A DNA stretch of 64,000 bases from UKL13-3 sp044353855 (lineage in GTDB: Bacteria; Bacteroidota; Bacteroidia; UKL13-3), in contig JBILBF010000002.1 in assembly GCA_044353855.1 (NCBI GenBank), positions 558,001 to 622,000 of the forward strand, in the 5' to 3' direction. The notes below the pieces were generated by a model. The model was not told the origin of the DNA, searched no databases, and was given only the letters and a program-made list of their open reading frames with translations. Below, one piece after another: positions 33,480-42,143 of the stretch. A program made the translations under genes and the position numbers. Within the stretch, counting starts at the first letter, position 1. Each line of letters begins with the position of its first letter.

Positions 33480-34789
33480 TTTATAGGCTCCATTACTAAG
33501 AAGGAATTTTGAAAAGAATCAGTTTTTTTAGTTAAATAAAACACAAAACCATCTTTAACAATCCACTTCAAAACAGATGCGGTTTTAAGTTTGTATTTTC
33601 GATTAAACGAAATTGTATTGATATCTAAAAAGTCGAGCACTGTTGTTCCGTTTTCTTCCAAATTAGATATTATGTATCCATCATTTGAAAGTTGCATGTT
33701 ATTTGGCTTTTGAAAAGCGACCTTGAGTGTATCTATAAATGTTCCATCATACAAATACTTCTCCATTACAAGATTCTCTAAATCAAAAATACAAACAACT
33801 GAATCGCGAACAAATAACTGACTCTTAACACTTTTGTTTGTATACTCAAAAAACATACTTGACCTTTTCACAAATTCGCCCTTGGTTTCTTTGGTGTAAT
33901 AATCAACAACATTATCCTCGTTATTATAACTCCTATTTGAAACAACTGTCATTCCTTCCAATATATAAATTTCTTTCTCCCTTATCTTTTTCTTTTGTTC
34001 TAAATCTTGAGTGTATTTATGAAATTGCTTGGTATTTGCAACCATTGAAAACGGTAGGAGTTTTCGTTTCTCCGTATCCTCGATATAATAGGTATGAAGC
34101 TGATTATCCATTCGTGGTTCCATTATATAAAAATACTTTCCGTAAAATCCTTTGTAAAACAATACCTTATCATAAAAGAATTGAGGATTAATGCTCTTTA
34201 GGAATAAAACTCCTTTTTTAAACTGAATTTCGAATACTCCTGAAGTGGCAACCGCATAATATTTTTGAATACAGCTTTTATAAAAATACTCAAAATCTGC
34301 AGGCAAAGAATACTCATCCAAAATCATCCGAGTACTATCCATTATGACCAGCGAACATTTTCTTTTGTTATAATCATGAACTCCCAATAGGATGTAATTA
34401 CCCCATAATTCAAAGTCAAGCAACTCCGAATCTTGTCTTTCAAATACTGCAAACTTTGGCCTAGAGGAGGCAATAAATACCTCGGGGAGTGATTGTTCCG
34501 CTATTATTAATCTAAAAGTAAGCGAATCCGATTTAAGCCTTTTAAGTAGGGTTGATTGTGATTTGTAACTAATGTAAGATACATTTATCTTAACAGGTAA
34601 GGTGATTGAACATTGTAATACACCATCCTCATTCGTAAATAATGCACGACCATTGTCCAATATTATTGTTGCTCTTGGCAATGGCATTTCTGTTAAGCCA
34701 TCAACAACTTTTATCCAAAGCTGCTTTTGAGTTTGGGCAACAATAGTTGAAGAAACGAATACCATGAATAAAAACAAGATATGTCTCAT
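33476..34789 (-). CDS. secreted protein with carboxypeptidase-like regulatory domain
   Basis: A 437-residue protein. I start at ATG 34789 because it gives a clean signal peptide (MRHILFLFMVFVSSTIVAQ); the longer frame adds 11 unrelated codons. Residues 20-105 form a CarboxypepD_reg-like sandwich (LTEMPLPRATIILDNGRALF, SYISYKSQSTLL). The rest has beta-rich repeats with Asp/Tyr-Val clusters that could be a propeller, although I cannot name the fold. Its stop overlaps the next start. A copy of the metF promoter lies 72 bases upstream of its start. No function is known. Confidence 0.72.
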   Translation of the reverse strand: MRHILFLFMVFVSSTIVAQTQKQLWIKVVDGLTEMPLPRATIILDNGRALFTNEDGVLQCSITLPVKINVSYISYKSQSTLLKRLKSDSLTFRLIIAEQSLPEVFIASSRPKFAVFERQDSELLDFELWGNYILLGVHDYNKRKCSLVIMDSTRMILDEYSLPADFEYFYKSCIQKYYAVATSGVFEIQFKKGVLFLKSINPQFFYDKVLFYKGFYGKYFYIMEPRMDNQLHTYYIEDTEKRKLLPFSMVANTKQFHKYTQDLEQKKKIREKEIYILEGMTVVSNRSYNNEDNVVDYYTKETKGEFVKRSSMFFEYTNKSVKSQLFVRDSVVCIFDLENLVMEKYLYDGTFIDTLKVAFQKPNNMQLSNDGYIISNLEENGTTVLDFLDINTISFNRKYKLKTASVLKWIVKDGFVFYLTKKTDSFQNSFLVMEPIK

Positions 34790-34860
34790 AGCTTTTTCAC
34801 AATTAGTCAATGTAAAAGACACTTTAGTTGCTTAATTAAAGTATTGATTTTGCTTTCATG

Positions 34861-34932
34861 ATATGTTCGATAACATTCAACTGTGCTGCGTTTAGATATT
34901 ATTGTACACAACACACAAAGCTAAAAGTTTGA
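34861..34932 (-). repeat. duplicate of the metF promoter upstream of the secreted-protein pair
   Basis: Aligns to 31688-31759 at the constant offset of 3173 with 63 of 72 identities (counted by eye). It keeps TAGCTTTG at 34915-34922, and weaker similarity continues into what would be the first codons of metF, but no reading frame remains. It therefore supplies a probable promoter for the two genes that follow on the minus strand. Confidence 0.78.
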
Positions 34933-35048
34933 ACCATATAAAAAAGTTACAACAGCATATTAACTGTTATAAAAAAGATCCAATCAATGTTCCGATAACT
35001 TTTTTTATTCTACAGTTTTAAAAAACTTAGTAGTAGGATTCCCTCTAT

Positions 35049-35494
35049 TTAAAATAAATAGGTAACACTTACTTGAGGCAACCATATATTGGTATATATT
35101 GGTTTGGTCGTATATTTAATGGTGCTGTTGGTTTTATCAACTTGCACTAATTGTAAAAGATTGACCTATATGATTGATAAATTTAAATTCAATTTTGAAT
35201 GTAGGTTCTCCTAAACGTATACCTTTACCGTATGAATAATTGCTTGTTGCTGCTTTCATCTCTTCTTGCGGCAATACCAATACTATAAACATTCCCACCA
35301 TGTTGAAGTGTCTTAATTACAAACCACTTCTCTTATAGGGGGGCTTGAGAAATAACAGGATTGTTTAATTGAGTAATCGAATCTCCTATCATTTTTTGTT
35401 TGGCCGTTTTAAATTTATTTGGCTGGGGTAATGTTTACTGAGCATGTTTAGCAAAAAAGAAATAACAAAAACTGACAAACAGCATAATTCGCAT
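35049..35494 (-). pseudogene. decayed small secreted protein gene
   Basis: Fills much of the 801-bp gap between 34790 and 35590. From ATG 35494 a signal peptide reads MRIMLFVSFCYFFFAKHAQ and hits TAA at once. The same frame resumes with KQKMIGDSITQLNNPVIS, a second TAA, then WFVIKTLQHGGNVYSIGIAA. After a frameshift SYGKGIRLGEPTFKIEFKF follows, then after another shift NSTIKYTTKPIYTNIWLPQ to a natural-looking TYLF end at TAA 35049. Three-frame continuity with two stops and two shifts indicates a degraded gene. I do not recognise its family. Confidence 0.55.
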
Positions 35495-35590
35495 AAAAAA
35501 TAAATGGCTTGAGTTTTAAAAGTAATCAGTTAACTGAAAAAACAATATTATTAATCAATACACACGTTTATACCGCCAATCAACAACACC

Positions 35591-36466
35591 TTAAAAACGA
35601 CCCGAAATACCCACTTGAAAAATAATCATGTCCGTTTGGGATTGTTTGGTTTCATAAGTTACCGAATTATCATTACGGTTAAATTGAATACTTTTTATAT
35701 CTACATATTGAGCTGTTGAACCTTGTACGGAAAGGATTTTAAACTCTACCCCAATCTTTTTTTGACTCACTCGCAACCCTCCACCATAGCTAAAATTACC
35801 AATGAGTTCGCTGCGCAAATGATAATTTTTATTCGTTGTAACCACGTCATTGGGATTGGTGTATATTTTGGGTGTGTTTTCTATTTCAATATTGTGGTCG
35901 CTACCAAACAAACGTGTGCCAACTCCTACCTCGGCAAATAATTTCAAGGTACCAGGAAAAAACTCAACTCGTGAAAGCAATCCTATACCCGACATATTAT
36001 TTCGCACTTTGGATGTTATAACTGATGTATTGTTTACATTATCTATAGTATAACTATCGCTTGTGCCATCTTGCCGCATAAATTGAAAGTTTCCGCCAAC
36101 ATAAACATTTAACCAACGTTGATCCCATTGAGCCCTACTTCGTTTACTTAATACATTAACCAACACTGATATATCAAAACCAAATCCAATAGTGTTATTA
36201 GTGTAGACGCCAAAATCATTTTGTGGGAAACCCAATAAGCCCGATGCAGAAATCAAACCTCCTTGAATAGGTTTATCCGAATTCACTTTTGAAGAATCTG
36301 AAATTGTAACTGGTTTAAATTGAGAAGTTACTGTATCTTTTTGATCAAAGGATTTAGTCGAAACCCTCGGATTTGTTGAGGCAGGAGTTACTTGTTTTTG
36401 TGCATAAAGAGCAATTGTAATTAAATTGAAAAGACTGAACAGCAATGAGTAGGTCGTTTTATTCAT
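35591..36466 (-). CDS. outer-membrane beta-barrel protein
   Basis: A 291-residue exported protein: signal peptide 1-22 (ending LYAQ), a Ser/Thr/Lys-rich linker to about residue 60, then alternating hydrophobic strands with aromatic ends and a terminal Phe (VGISGRF), the outer-membrane beta-barrel signal. GGNFQFMRQDGT and GGGLRVSQKKIGVEFKIL are typical strands. Probably an eight-stranded OmpA/OmpW-like barrel; the ligand is unknown. It lies divergent from secA with 144 bp between. Confidence 0.75.
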   Translation of the reverse strand: MNKTTYSLLFSLFNLITIALYAQKQVTPASTNPRVSTKSFDQKDTVTSQFKPVTISDSSKVNSDKPIQGGLISASGLLGFPQNDFGVYTNNTIGFGFDISVLVNVLSKRSRAQWDQRWLNVYVGGNFQFMRQDGTSDSYTIDNVNNTSVITSKVRNNMSGIGLLSRVEFFPGTLKLFAEVGVGTRLFGSDHNIEIENTPKIYTNPNDVVTTNKNYHLRSELIGNFSYGGGLRVSQKKIGVEFKILSVQGSTAQYVDIKSIQFNRNDNSVTYETKQSQTDMIIFQVGISGRF

Positions 36467-36610
36467 AAGATTTATTAAACTTGTGTAGTATTAATAAGAA
36501 CCATGCCAAAAAGTCGCCAAATTGTATGTTGGCTATATTTATGAATAGGCAAAGCAAGCAATTTATATTACTTTTACCACCCTTTTAACAACACGAATAA
36601 ACGATTAGAA

Positions 36611-39600
36611 ATGATTAACTCAATTTTTAAAGTAGTAACTAAAATTTTTGGAAGCAAATCCGAACGCGATCTTAAAACCATAACCCCATATGTAGCCCTT
36701 ATTAACGAGGCTTACCAAAATTTACAATCAGTAACAGACGAAGAACTTCGCAACCAAACCCCTTTACTAAAAAACCGTATTAGCGAATACCTTTCTGATA
36801 TTGATGCAGAAATGGCTGCAATTAAGACACAAACGGAAGAGCTCGAAATAGATATCGTTGAAAAAGATACACTGTTCAACCAACTTGATAAGCTACAAAA
36901 AGATAGGGATATTGAGCTCGAAAAAATATTACTCGAAATATTGCCCGAAGCTTTTGCAGTAGTGAAAGAAACAGCCCGAAGACTCAGTGAAAACAAACAA
37001 CTAATAGTTGTAGCCACTGAATTTGATAAACAACTGGCAACACATACTCGATTTAAAAAACCTGTAACAATTACAGGCGATAAAGCAATTTGGACTAATA
37101 CCTGGGAAGCCGCAGGAAGTCCAGTAACTTGGAATATGGTGCATTATGATGTACAACTTATTGGAGGCGTAGTTTTACATACCGGTAAAATTTCGGAAAT
37201 GGCAACGGGTGAAGGAAAAACATTGGTATCCACTTTACCTGCATATTTAAATGCTTTAGCTGGACAAGGAGTTCATATTGTAACAGTGAATGACTATTTG
37301 GCTAGACGTGATTGCGAATGGAATGGACCTTTATTTGAATTTCATGGATTAAAAGTAGATTGTTTGGATTACCACCAACCCAATTCAAAAGAAAGACGAA
37401 ATGCCTATTTAGCAGATATTACGTACGGAACCAATAACGAATTTGGTTTTGATTATTTGCGCGATAATATGAGCCGCGATGTGAGCGAATTGGTTCAACG
37501 CAAACATCATTTTGCCATGGTAGATGAGGTTGATAGTGTATTGATTGATGATGCACGAACGCCTTTAATTATTTCTGGTCCAATACCCAAAGGAGATGAT
37601 CAACAATTTCATATCTTAAAACCTCGTATCGAAAAATTAGTAAGCGTGCAACGTACATTTATTAACAATGCATTGGCTGAAGCTAAAAAACTAATTGAAG
37701 CTGGAAATGAAAAAGAAGGTGGTTTTAAATTGCTGCAAGCATACCGTGGTTTACCAAAAAACAAAGCCCTAATCAAGTTTTTAAGTGAGAGTGGCATGCG
37801 CCAGCTATTGCAAAAAACTGAAAACTTTTACATGCAAGACCAACAAAAGGAAATGCACAAAGTAGATGCTGATTTGTTTTTTGTGATTGATGAAAAAATA
37901 AATTCTGTTGACTTAGCAGAAAAAGGAGTTGAATTGATAACCGCTTCTGGAGAAGATCCTCACTTTTTTATTATACCAGATGTGGGTGGTGAAATTGCTG
38001 AGATTGAAAAAATGCCTACTGCAGATGAAGATAAACTTAAACACAAAGAGCAATTAATGCTCGAGTTTTCTATCAAATCAGAACGTATCCACACCGTTAA
38101 TCAATTGCTTAAAGCTTATTGTATGTTTGAACGAGATGTAGAATACATCATACAAGAAAGCAAAGTTAAAATAGTAGATGAACAAACTGGTCGTGTATTG
38201 GATGGCCGAAGATACAGTGATGGATTACACCAAGCTATTGAGGCCAAAGAAAATGTAAAAGTAGAAGCTGCAACACAAACATACGCAACGGTAACACTAC
38301 AAAATTTTTTCCGTATGTACCACAAACTATGCGGTATGACCGGGACAGCAGAAACAGAAGCTGGAGAGTTTTGGGAAATATATAAGTTAGATGTTGTTGT
38401 CATTCCTACTAATCGTTCAATTTCTCGTAAAGATGAAAACGATACTATTTATAAAACCAAACGCGAAAAATACAATGCAGTAATTGATGATGTGGTAAAA
38501 TTAACCGAAGCCGGCCAACCGGTATTGGTTGGAACAACATCGGTTGAGGTATCTGAATTATTGAGCCGTATGCTTACCCTTCGAAAAATAAAACACAATG
38601 TACTAAACGCAAAACAAAACCAACGCGAAGCAGATATTATTGCAGAAGCAGGACAAGCAGGCACAGTTACCATTGCAACCAATATGGCTGGACGTGGAAC
38701 CGATATTAAACTTGGAGTTGGTGTAAAAGAAGCTGGAGGATTAGCTATTATTGGTACCGAACGACATGAATCAAGAAGGGTTGATAGACAGTTGCGCGGA
38801 CGTGCTGGTCGCCAAGGTGATCCTGGTTCCTCTCGTTTTTATGTTTCGTTGGAAGATGATTTAATGCGTCTTTTTGGAAGTGAACGTATTTCAGCCATCA
38901 TGGATAGATTGGGAATGAAAGAAGGTGAAAATATTGAACATTCATTGATTACCAAAAATATTGAACGTGCACAACGTAAAGTTGAACAAAATAATTTTGG
39001 TACACGTAAACGATTGCTTGAATACGATGATGTAATGAATGCCCAACGTGAGGTTATTTATAGCAAACGTAGAAATGCATTGTATGGTGATAAACTAGAG
39101 TTGGACATCAGCAACATGCTAGCTGACCTAAGTTATGAATTGGTAGAAATGTATCAAGAAGATAAGAATTTTACCGAATTCAAATTAGAGTTGATTCGCT
39201 TATTTGCTTATGAAACTATACTCGAAGAAAATATTTTTTTATCGGGTAAAGTAGAAAGTCTTGCAACTGATTTATTTGATGAGCTTTTAAAACATTACAA
39301 ACATAAAAGGGCACATTTAGCCGAACAAGCATGGCCAGTTATCAAAGATTTGCATGAAACACGCGGTTCACAAATTGAATTTGTTGGTGTTCCATTTACG
39401 GATGGTGTTAAAGGTATGCAAATAAGTGTTCCCCTTAAAAAAGCGTTTGATAATAAAGGTGTAGAAGTAGCTGCAACTTTTGAAAAAATGGCTACCTTAT
39501 TTATAATTGATGATGAATGGAAAGAGCATTTACGTGAAATGGATGAATTAAAACAATCATCACAAAATGCTGCTTTAGAACAAAAAGACCCATTGCTTAT

Positions 39601-39937
39601 TTATAAACTAGAGTCGTTTAACTTATTTAAAGCTATGGTAAGCCGAATGAACCGTGATGTTTTGCCAATGTTGTTTAAAGGTTATATTCCAAAACAAAAT
39701 GTATCGCAATTACAAGAAGCAAAAATTGCTAAGCCACAAACACAACCTAAGCTTCAAATGAGCCGATCTGATGACCCAGAGAATGTTCAACGTGCAATGG
39801 CACTAGCTGCTGCAGCGGCTGGTCAAAATGAACGCAAACAAGAACCTATTATAAATACAACAAAAGTTGGACGCAATGATGTATGCCCTTGTGGAAGTGG
39901 AAAAAAGTATAAAGCCTGCCACGGTAAAGAAGATTAA
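36611..39937 (+). CDS. secA: preprotein translocase ATPase SecA
   Basis: A 1108-residue SecA, the motor that pushes preproteins through SecYEG. Walker A is MATGEGKTLVSTL (about residue 197), DEVD lies in MVDEVDSVLIDDARTP (about 303), and GTNNEFGFDYLRDNM, TNMAGRGTDIKLG and QLRGRAGRQGDPGSS are nucleotide-binding motifs. The C-terminal zinc SEC-C motif is VCPCGSGKKYKACHG. It is about 200 residues longer than E. coli SecA because of the N-terminal extension (residues about 30-110, coiled) and the insertion around 330-460, both usual in Bacteroidota. Confidence 0.97.
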   Translation: MINSIFKVVTKIFGSKSERDLKTITPYVALINEAYQNLQSVTDEELRNQTPLLKNRISEYLSDIDAEMAAIKTQTEELEIDIVEKDTLFNQLDKLQKDRDIELEKILLEILPEAFAVVKETARRLSENKQLIVVATEFDKQLATHTRFKKPVTITGDKAIWTNTWEAAGSPVTWNMVHYDVQLIGGVVLHTGKISEMATGEGKTLVSTLPAYLNALAGQGVHIVTVNDYLARRDCEWNGPLFEFHGLKVDCLDYHQPNSKERRNAYLADITYGTNNEFGFDYLRDNMSRDVSELVQRKHHFAMVDEVDSVLIDDARTPLIISGPIPKGDDQQFHILKPRIEKLVSVQRTFINNALAEAKKLIEAGNEKEGGFKLLQAYRGLPKNKALIKFLSESGMRQLLQKTENFYMQDQQKEMHKVDADLFFVIDEKINSVDLAEKGVELITASGEDPHFFIIPDVGGEIAEIEKMPTADEDKLKHKEQLMLEFSIKSERIHTVNQLLKAYCMFERDVEYIIQESKVKIVDEQTGRVLDGRRYSDGLHQAIEAKENVKVEAATQTYATVTLQNFFRMYHKLCGMTGTAETEAGEFWEIYKLDVVVIPTNRSISRKDENDTIYKTKREKYNAVIDDVVKLTEAGQPVLVGTTSVEVSELLSRMLTLRKIKHNVLNAKQNQREADIIAEAGQAGTVTIATNMAGRGTDIKLGVGVKEAGGLAIIGTERHESRRVDRQLRGRAGRQGDPGSSRFYVSLEDDLMRLFGSERISAIMDRLGMKEGENIEHSLITKNIERAQRKVEQNNFGTRKRLLEYDDVMNAQREVIYSKRRNALYGDKLELDISNMLADLSYELVEMYQEDKNFTEFKLELIRLFAYETILEENIFLSGKVESLATDLFDELLKHYKHKRAHLAEQAWPVIKDLHETRGSQIEFVGVPFTDGVKGMQISVPLKKAFDNKGVEVAATFEKMATLFIIDDEWKEHLREMDELKQSSQNAALEQKDPLLIYKLESFNLFKAMVSRMNRDVLPMLFKGYIPKQNVSQLQEAKIAKPQTQPKLQMSRSDDPENVQRAMALAAAAAGQNERKQEPIINTTKVGRNDVCPCGSGKKYKACHGKED

Positions 39938-39959
39938 GAACTAATTATTTACTAAAGAA

Positions 39960-40649
39960 ATGACAACAGAAATGGAGATGAATGTAACAGAAATGGTTGA
40001 ACTAGCAGGACATATTGAGCATACTAACCTCAAACCCGATAGTACTAAAGAAGATATAATAAAATTATGTAAAGAAGCAATTGAAAATGTATTTTATGGT
40101 GTGTGTGTTGCCCCTTACCATGTGCAAACTGCAAAAAAAGCATTGTTACATTCAACCGTAAAAATTATAACTGTTGTTGGATTCCCATTGGGTTACTCTA
40201 CCGTTGCATCTAAAGTTGAAGAAGCCAAAAAAGCAATTATATCTGGTGCTGATGAGTTAGACATGGTGATGAATATTGCCGCATTTAAATCTGGAGATTA
40301 TGCTGCCGTCCAAAATGATATTCAAGCAGTAACTACTGCTTGTCATTTGCAAAATAAACTAGTAAAAGTAATAATAGAAACTGAGTATTTAAGTGATGCC
40401 GAAATAGCAAAAGCTTGTACTATTTGTATGGATTGTGAAGTTGATTTTGTGAAAACATCAACTGGATATACAGATACAGGAGCAACCGTTCATGCTGTAA
40501 AACTCATGCGTGAAATTTTACCTGCTAAAATTAAAATAAAAGCGTCTGGTGGAATTAAAGATGCTGAAATGGCTTGTGAACTGCTAAAAGCAGGCGCTAT
40601 TCGAATTGGAACGTCAAGTAGTTTAACCATTATTAATGCTGAACAATAA
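39960..40649 (+). CDS. deoC: deoxyribose-phosphate aldolase
   Basis: A 229-residue class I aldolase that splits deoxyribose 5-phosphate to glyceraldehyde 3-phosphate and acetaldehyde. IEHTNLKPDSTKEDI is the N-terminal motif. VGFPLGYSTVASKVEE and GADELDMVMN contain the proton-relay Asp, VDFVKTSTGY carries the Schiff-base Lys (about residue 160), and IKASGGIKDAE holds the second Lys. It follows secA by 22 bases and overlaps the next gene by 14. Confidence 0.95.
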   Translation: MTTEMEMNVTEMVELAGHIEHTNLKPDSTKEDIIKLCKEAIENVFYGVCVAPYHVQTAKKALLHSTVKIITVVGFPLGYSTVASKVEEAKKAIISGADELDMVMNIAAFKSGDYAAVQNDIQAVTTACHLQNKLVKVIIETEYLSDAEIAKACTICMDCEVDFVKTSTGYTDTGATVHAVKLMREILPAKIKIKASGGIKDAEMACELLKAGAIRIGTSSSLTIINAEQ

Positions 40650-41049
40650 AAGTAATTTATGTTGTTTTTGGGTTGTGGGTGTCATACTATATATAGCACC
40701 ATGTTGTATATATGCCCAAACTCAAACAGTAATCATTCAACATAATATCAAAGTAGACTCGTTGGTTGAAAAAAATATTGAACACAATAAATCGTTAAAT
40801 GGTATTCAAGGATATAGAGTACAACTATTTTTTGGGTCGGAAAGAAAAGCTGCAACCGATGCCAAAACAAAATTTTTGCAACTAATGCCTTCAGAAGAAG
40901 TATACTTAATTTACCAACAACCTTATTTTAAAGTTCGTGTTGGGGATTTCAGAACTAAAATTGAAGCTGAAGCAATGTACCGAAAACTTTTATCTGATTT
41001 TGATAAAGCATTTATCATTCCTGATAAAATTAATTTACCAAAACTGTAG
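40636..41049 (+). CDS. SPOR-domain protein
   Basis: A 137-residue exported protein: signal peptide 1-28 ending YAQ, then a SPOR domain over about residues 60-132 (YRVQLFFGSERKAATDAKTK, and PYFKVRVGDFRTKIEAEAMY). SPOR domains bind denuded peptidoglycan glycans at the septum, so a periplasmic cell-wall role is likely. It overlaps the end of deoC by 14 bases in another frame. I cannot assign it a more specific role. Confidence 0.85.
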   Translation: MLNNKSNLCCFWVVGVILYIAPCCIYAQTQTVIIQHNIKVDSLVEKNIEHNKSLNGIQGYRVQLFFGSERKAATDAKTKFLQLMPSEEVYLIYQQPYFKVRVGDFRTKIEAEAMYRKLLSDFDKAFIIPDKINLPKL

Positions 41050-41089
41050 TCCAATCATAGTAATTCAACAACTATAATATTCGAAAAAA

Positions 41090-42100
41090 ATGAAACTTGT
41101 AAGTTATATCCACAACAAAACCTCACAACTTGGAATCATCAACGAAGGAAAAATTTGGTCGTTAAAGGAGCTTGACGCTACTTTTCCTGATAAAATGCGC
41201 AAGTTTTTATTTGCTGGTGAACCCATGATGGAGAAAGCAAAAAAATGGGATGAACAAATTAAAGCCGGTAAGGTAACCAAACCCTTTGTGTTGGAAACCG
41301 AAGTTGTTTTAGAAGCTCCTGTTCCGCAACCTACTTCTTGCCGCGATGGATATGCTTTTCGCCAACATGTTGCTGCTGCTCGCAGAAACAGAGGCGTAGA
41401 AATGATTAAGGAGTTTGATCAATACCCTATTTTTTATTTTACCAACCACAATGCCATCCAAGGACCAGGTGTGATAGATTGCATGCCTGATCATTTTGAA
41501 AAACTAGATTTTGAATTGGAAGTGTCCATAGTAATTGGTAAAAAAGGCCGCAACATTAAAGCTGCTGAGGCCGACCAATACATTGCAGGTTATATGATTA
41601 TGAATGATATGAGCGCGCGCACACTGCAAATGGAAGAAATGCTGTTAAACCTTGGCCCTGCAAAAGGAAAAGATTTTTCAACTGTTATAGGACCCTACTT
41701 TGTAACTCCTGATGAACTTGAACAATATGTAGTTCCTGCCAAACCAAACCATACTGGAGCTAACCACAACTTAAACATGAAATGCTGGGTAAATGGTGTA
41801 TTGGTGAGTGAAGGAAATGTAAGCGATATGGATTGGACCTTTGCTGAAATAGTAGAACGATGCGCTTATGGTGTAGATATTTGGCCGGGAGATGTAATTG
41901 GTAGCGGAACGGTAGGAACAGGCTGCTTCTTAGAACTCAATGGAACAGGTTTGCTAAACGACAAAAACTTTAAACCACAATGGTTGCAAGATGGCGATGT
42001 GGTAGAAATGGAAATTACTGGTTTAGGAAAACTTACCAATACAATTAAAAAAGTGAATACCGATTTTTCAATTTTACAGTTGAAGAAGCCTAGTTTATAG
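41090..42100 (+). CDS. fumarylacetoacetate hydrolase family protein
   Basis: A 336-residue FAH-family hydrolase or isomerase. The catalytic core begins at YAFRQHVAAARRNRG. Metal-ligand residues lie in LDFELEVSIVIGKKGRNI (two Glu) and GYMIMNDMSARTL (Asp). WPGDVIGSGTVGTGC closes the site. FAH-fold enzymes hydrolyse C-C bonds of acyl-pyruvates or isomerise catechol-pathway products; the kynurenine-pathway gene at 63849 and glutaryl-CoA dehydrogenase at 18116 hint at aromatic amino-acid breakdown, but they are not neighbours. Confidence 0.88.
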   Translation: MKLVSYIHNKTSQLGIINEGKIWSLKELDATFPDKMRKFLFAGEPMMEKAKKWDEQIKAGKVTKPFVLETEVVLEAPVPQPTSCRDGYAFRQHVAAARRNRGVEMIKEFDQYPIFYFTNHNAIQGPGVIDCMPDHFEKLDFELEVSIVIGKKGRNIKAAEADQYIAGYMIMNDMSARTLQMEEMLLNLGPAKGKDFSTVIGPYFVTPDELEQYVVPAKPNHTGANHNLNMKCWVNGVLVSEGNVSDMDWTFAEIVERCAYGVDIWPGDVIGSGTVGTGCFLELNGTGLLNDKNFKPQWLQDGDVVEMEITGLGKLTNTIKKVNTDFSILQLKKPSL

Positions 42101-42143
42101 TTAGTGGATTATAATTGCAACAAGCAATAATCATCTATAATCT

